NCBI GenBank assembly: GCA_028023455.1 | Contig: JAQFVV010012490.1 | Coordinates: 4,714,576 to 4,778,575, forward strand | Direction of reading: 5' to 3' | Length of the DNA stretch: 64,000 nt | Source of the DNA: Epiperipatus broadwayi | Lineage: Eukaryota > Onychophora > Udeonychophora > Euonychophora > Peripatidae | Part shown: positions 60,374 through 64,000 of the stretch, piece by piece | Layout of the letters: the number at the start of each line of letters is the position of its first letter | Numbering within the stretch: the first letter of the stretch is position 1 | Notes under the pieces: generated by a model | What the model saw: only the letters and a program-made list of their open reading frames with translations | Told to the model about the DNA's origin: nothing | Database searches by the model: none | Position numbers and translations under genes: made by a program

Positions 60374-61813
60374 TGATGCAGATGATCTGATGCTCAGATC
60401 CTGCTTCACAGCCCACATCCAATCTCGTACCATCTAACTATGTTTAAACCCATCAGTATGCACGTATATATATTTATAAATATGTATATTTCTTTTTGCT
60501 TTAGTATTGAAACATAAATCATGTAGATATTTATATATCTTAATCTAAAACCACTTTAATAAATAAATATTTAATCTTATTTTCATATGTATACATGCAT
60601 AAATGATAAATACATATATCAGTGTAAGAGATTGCTGACAAATCATTAAAAATTGTTATATATAAATTGTACTTAAAATCATATATGAAACTCATTATTT
60701 TTCTATATTTGATTCAGCAGTCAGAAATGATGCAATTCTTTTAAAAAGTTTCTCAAAATCAATTACCCGGAAAAGCCCAGGAGCTAAAAGTAAAAGATTA
60801 CAATTTTGTAATAGTAAATAAACCCATTAGTGGAAATTTTGTCCAGGCCAGCTTGTTTTAAAATCATAAGACTTATTTTACAACAATTGTTCAAGAAACT
60901 GATAACAGAATTGCATTGTTTCAAAAGTCTTACAAGATAAGAAAGAATCCAGTCAGCCAATTTTAGCTGCACATTAAGTGCTTAAAATGCCTCAGGTCCA
61001 GCAGTAGTTGCTATGCTACATCACCAAAATAGAAGTATAAATACTGCTGGATTTGAATCCAAAAAGGAGAGATAACCAAAATATGCTGATGTCCAACCAA
61101 ATCCACATCAATTTTAATTTTCCCCCAATGTGCCGTGAGTAGGGGAAATTTCACCTTCCCCTCCATTCCAATAAGCTTTTCCCATAACAAAGCTCCCTAT
61201 CCCATACTAATGAACTCTGAATGTATGCCAATAAAGTAAATGCTACCTATCATGTCATATTTAAACCCTAGATCTAGTAAACTAATGATGATGAACATTA
61301 TTCGCATCAAGGACTGCTATTCCAAATATCAAGGTAAAAGAACTTTAGTCACTTTTCATTATCAAATTCAGCCTTCTTTATAATCCTGATGCTATGTTCT
61401 GATACTATACTTAAATGTTTTCCTATTGTATAACTTTTATAATATAACTCTATATAACTGATCCTCATTAAGCCTTTTTTAATATACTTTCTCTTTATTT
61501 CCATATGGCAAATAATTCTAGTAAATATGTTTATGTATTTATGTTTTTTTTAAATGCCACTAATAATTTCCAATATTGCTAACATATACTTAATTTCTAT
61601 TTTTCTTTTACCCTGTACTTACAGGGTAATTAAGAATGTAAATTAATTAAAAACAAGTCTTAAGCCAACTTGTGCAGGTGTTTGTGATTTTGGAAAAAGT
61701 CATTAAATTACAAAAATATGCTATAGAAAACAGATGAACATCTGTAATTTAAATACTTTATCATTAAATATGCTATAGAAAACAGATCAACATCTGTAAT
61801 TTAAATACTTTAT
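60374..61813 (+). repeat. Repeat E, copy 2
   Basis: This is a direct match of 51422-52815, with the opening palindrome at 60374-60408 (first arm mutated to TGATGCAG). Near 61725 and 61778 the terminal hairpin core ACAGAT..ATCTGT is present twice, within a 53-base duplication, and the sequence continues into the satellite. The antisense frame 60784-60972 is broken in copy 1. Confidence 0.8.
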
Positions 61814-63495
61814 CATTGCAGTTCAGTATAATTTAGCTAATTCTACCTAAATATGACAAAATCAGTGGAAAATTTCATTCAAAATATACTATTGTACACC
61901 AGCATGTTCATAGCGTGTTTTAAGCTTGGAAATACAGCCAGGTTACAAATTACTAAAAATTGATGAATTTGAATACTTTAACTTTGCAGTTCAGTATAAT
62001 GTAGCTAATTCTACCTAAATATGACAAAATCAGTGAAAAAATTGTACACCAGCATGATCATACTGCATGTTAAGCTTGGAAATACACCCAGGTTACTAAT
62101 TTCTAAAAATTGATGAATTTCAATACTTAAACATTGCAGTTCAGTATAATTTAGACAATTCTATGTAAATATAACAAAATCAGTGGAAAAAGTTATTTAA
62201 AATATAGTATTCTACACCAGCATATTCATATCGCATTTTAAGCTTGGAAATACAGTCAGGTTACAAATTCCTAGAAATTAATGAATTTGAATACTTTAAC
62301 ATTGCAGTTCAGTATAATTTAGCTAATTCTACCTAAATATGACAAAATCAGTGAAAAAATTCATTCAAAATATAGTATTGTACACCACCATCTTCATATA
62401 GCGTTTTCAGCTTGAAAATAGAGCCAGGTTACAAATTCCTAAAAATTGATGAATTTGAAAACATTAACATTGCAGTTCAGTAAAATTTAGCTAATTCTAC
62501 CTAAATAGAACAAAATCAGTGAAAAAATTCATTCAACATATAGTATTGCACACCAGCATGTTTATATAGCTTTTTAATCTTGGAAATACAGCGAGGTTAC
62601 AAATTCCTAAAAATTGATGAATTTGAATACTTTAACATTGCAGTTCAGTATAAGTTAGCTAATTCTACCTAAGTATGATGAAATCAGCAAAAAAATTCAT
62701 TTAAAATATAGTATTGTACACCAGCATATTCATATAGCATTTTAAGCTTGGAAATACAGCCAGGTGACAAATTCTTAAAAATTCATGAATTTGACTACTT
62801 TGCCATTGCAGTTCAGTATAATTTAGCTAATTCTACCTAAATATGATAACATCAGTGAAAAAATTCACTCGAAATATAGTATTGTAGCCTAGCGTTTTAA
62901 GCTTGTAAATACAGCCAGGTTACAAATTCCTAAACATTGACGAATTTGAATAGTTTAACATTGCAGTTCAGTGTAATTTCGCAAATTCTACCTAAATATG
63001 ACAAAATCAGTGAAAAAATCATTCAAAATATAGTATTGTACACCAGCATTTTCCTATAGTGTTTTAAGCTTGGAAATATAGCCAGGTTACAAATTCCTAA
63101 AAATTGATGAATTTGAATACTTTAACATTGCTGTTCAGTTTAATTTAGCTAATTCTACCTAAAGGTGACAAAATCAGCAAAAAAAATCATTCAAAAGATA
63201 GTATTGTACACCTGCATGTTGATATAGCATTTTAAGCTTGGAAATACAGCCAGGTGACAAATTCCTAAAAATTGATGAATTTGAATACTTTAACATTGCA
63301 GTTCAGTGTAATTTAGCTAATTCTACCTAAATATGACAAAATCAGTGAAAAAATTCATTTGAAATATAGTATTGTTCACCATCATGTTCCTATAGCGTTT
63401 TAAGCTTGGAAATACAGCCGCATTACAAATTCCTAAAAATTGATGAATTTGAATAGTTTAACATTGCAGTTCAGTATCATTTATATAATTTTTTA
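61814..63495 (+). repeat. 168-bp satellite array
   Basis: About ten units plus a partial one. The string CATTGCAGTTCAGTATAA (with changes) starts at 61814, 61982, 62132, 62300, 62468, 62636, 62804, 62959, 63126, 63294 and 63462. Most spacings are 167-168, with two shorter units of about 150 and 155. Each unit also has 'ctaattctacctaaatatga', 'aagcttggaaatacagcc' (a HindIII site in most units) and 'aattgatgaatttgaa'. No transcript or protein is implied. Confidence 0.93.
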
Positions 63496-64000
63496 AGGTA
63501 TAATATTTATTTATATTTAATTTTGGTTACACATGTAAATTATATAGAAAAAAAGCAAATAATAATTACAAACATGCATTTTGTGAATCAATAAAATTAC
63601 AAGAAAAAAATTATACTTGCAACTGTGAAAGATCAGTTTCTTGTTCTTTATTTTGACAAGCATGCAGTTCATTGCAAATTAGAAAATAGAAGTAAATTAA
63701 AAAAAATTCCCCCAACTGCCCATTGGGGATATCTATTAATTGTTTATTTTCTTAATTGATGAATTTCTAAGTTTTCCATTTTTAATCGAGTCCAAATATG
63801 TTTAGTCATTATTTACTTCTGTATTTTTATTGCTGTGGTCAAAGTCTTCTGACTGGATCCAGGTTGGCATGAAGATTTCAGTGGGAGTTAGTAGCTGGTC
63901 TTTTTCTCTTATAGTTGTAAGAGTTTTGATAGTAAATTCAATAGGATCACAGGGTGTTGTATTGAATAATAATCTATGTCTGAGTAGCCAAAGTGTGTGG
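63496..64000. other. Unassigned right end
   Basis: AT-rich sequence after the satellite. The last 180 bases are less AT-rich, but no frame or match is visible. Confidence 0.4.

Noticed and set aside
51422-61813. Repeat E copies as the two LTRs of one 10-kb element
   Set aside because: No primer-binding site follows the first copy, no polypurine tract precedes the second, and the gag-like frame would sit at the wrong end.
61814-63495. CRISPR-like regular array
   Set aside because: Units are 168 bases and similar over their whole length, with no short repeat plus unique spacer pattern. It is a satellite.

Overview
The window looks like nuclear DNA of an invertebrate animal with a large, very A+T-rich genome (G+C well under one third by eye). 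There are long homopolymer runs, many (AT)n tracts, minisatellites and stacked retrotransposons. I found no host gene with intact exons. I also noticed no rRNA, tRNA or CRISPR array, although no tRNA or RNA-structure search was run. The lineage cannot be fixed from sequence alone. The only clear protein homology is to Ty3/gypsy-type LTR retrotransposons.

Left part (1-14.1 kb): repeat fragments, several of which recur inverted or direct at 43-50.4 kb. They include a promoter-bearing LTR-like repeat (1-1400 plus 3130-3545) split by another repeat, a fragment of an LTR-like family (3575-4090), an inverted-repeat-bounded element (4838-6393), a repeat shared with 43 kb (7120-7965), a decayed reverse-strand gag-like frame (about 10.9-11.9 kb), and a minisatellite with repeated CACGTG/CCAAT motifs (13.3-14.1 kb).

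Centre (14.1-42.8 kb): LTR elements lie back to back with only 12-16 bases of (AT)n between them. A truncated reverse-strand LTR piece (14112-15325) is followed by a complete young element (15376-21565, reverse strand). This element has near-identical 1.46-kb LTRs, a primer-binding site, a polypurine tract, an intact 756-codon gag and only the last part of pol. Next come two single 5.1-kb giant LTRs (21578-26686 and 26703-31847), then a 10.9-kb element (31861-42774) with 4.1-4.2-kb LTRs around a short decayed interior. The giant LTRs carry conserved TATA/CCAAT promoters near the U3 end, so most of each LTR would be transcribed R-U5.

Right part (42.8-64 kb): rearranged copies of the left-end repeats (43-46.5 kb), a foldback element (46.56-46.89 kb), an array of primer-binding-site-like leader repeats (47.3-48.2 kb), a probable 2-kb LTR with promoter and primer-binding-site-like sequence (48.7-50.8 kb), and two copies of a 1.4-kb repeat that starts with a palindrome (51.4 and 60.4 kb), the second running into a 168-bp satellite (61.8-63.5 kb). 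A second leader-like site (54.5 kb), a 140-bp minisatellite (57.5-58.4 kb) and a broken coiled-coil gag-like frame (59.0-59.9 kb) lie between them.

The functional content is therefore the parts of LTR retrotransposons: promoter, primer-binding site, gag, a remnant of integrase, and polypurine tract. No reverse transcriptase is encoded here, so any mobility would depend on enzymes supplied from elsewhere. All homologies within the window were found by eye, without alignment software.
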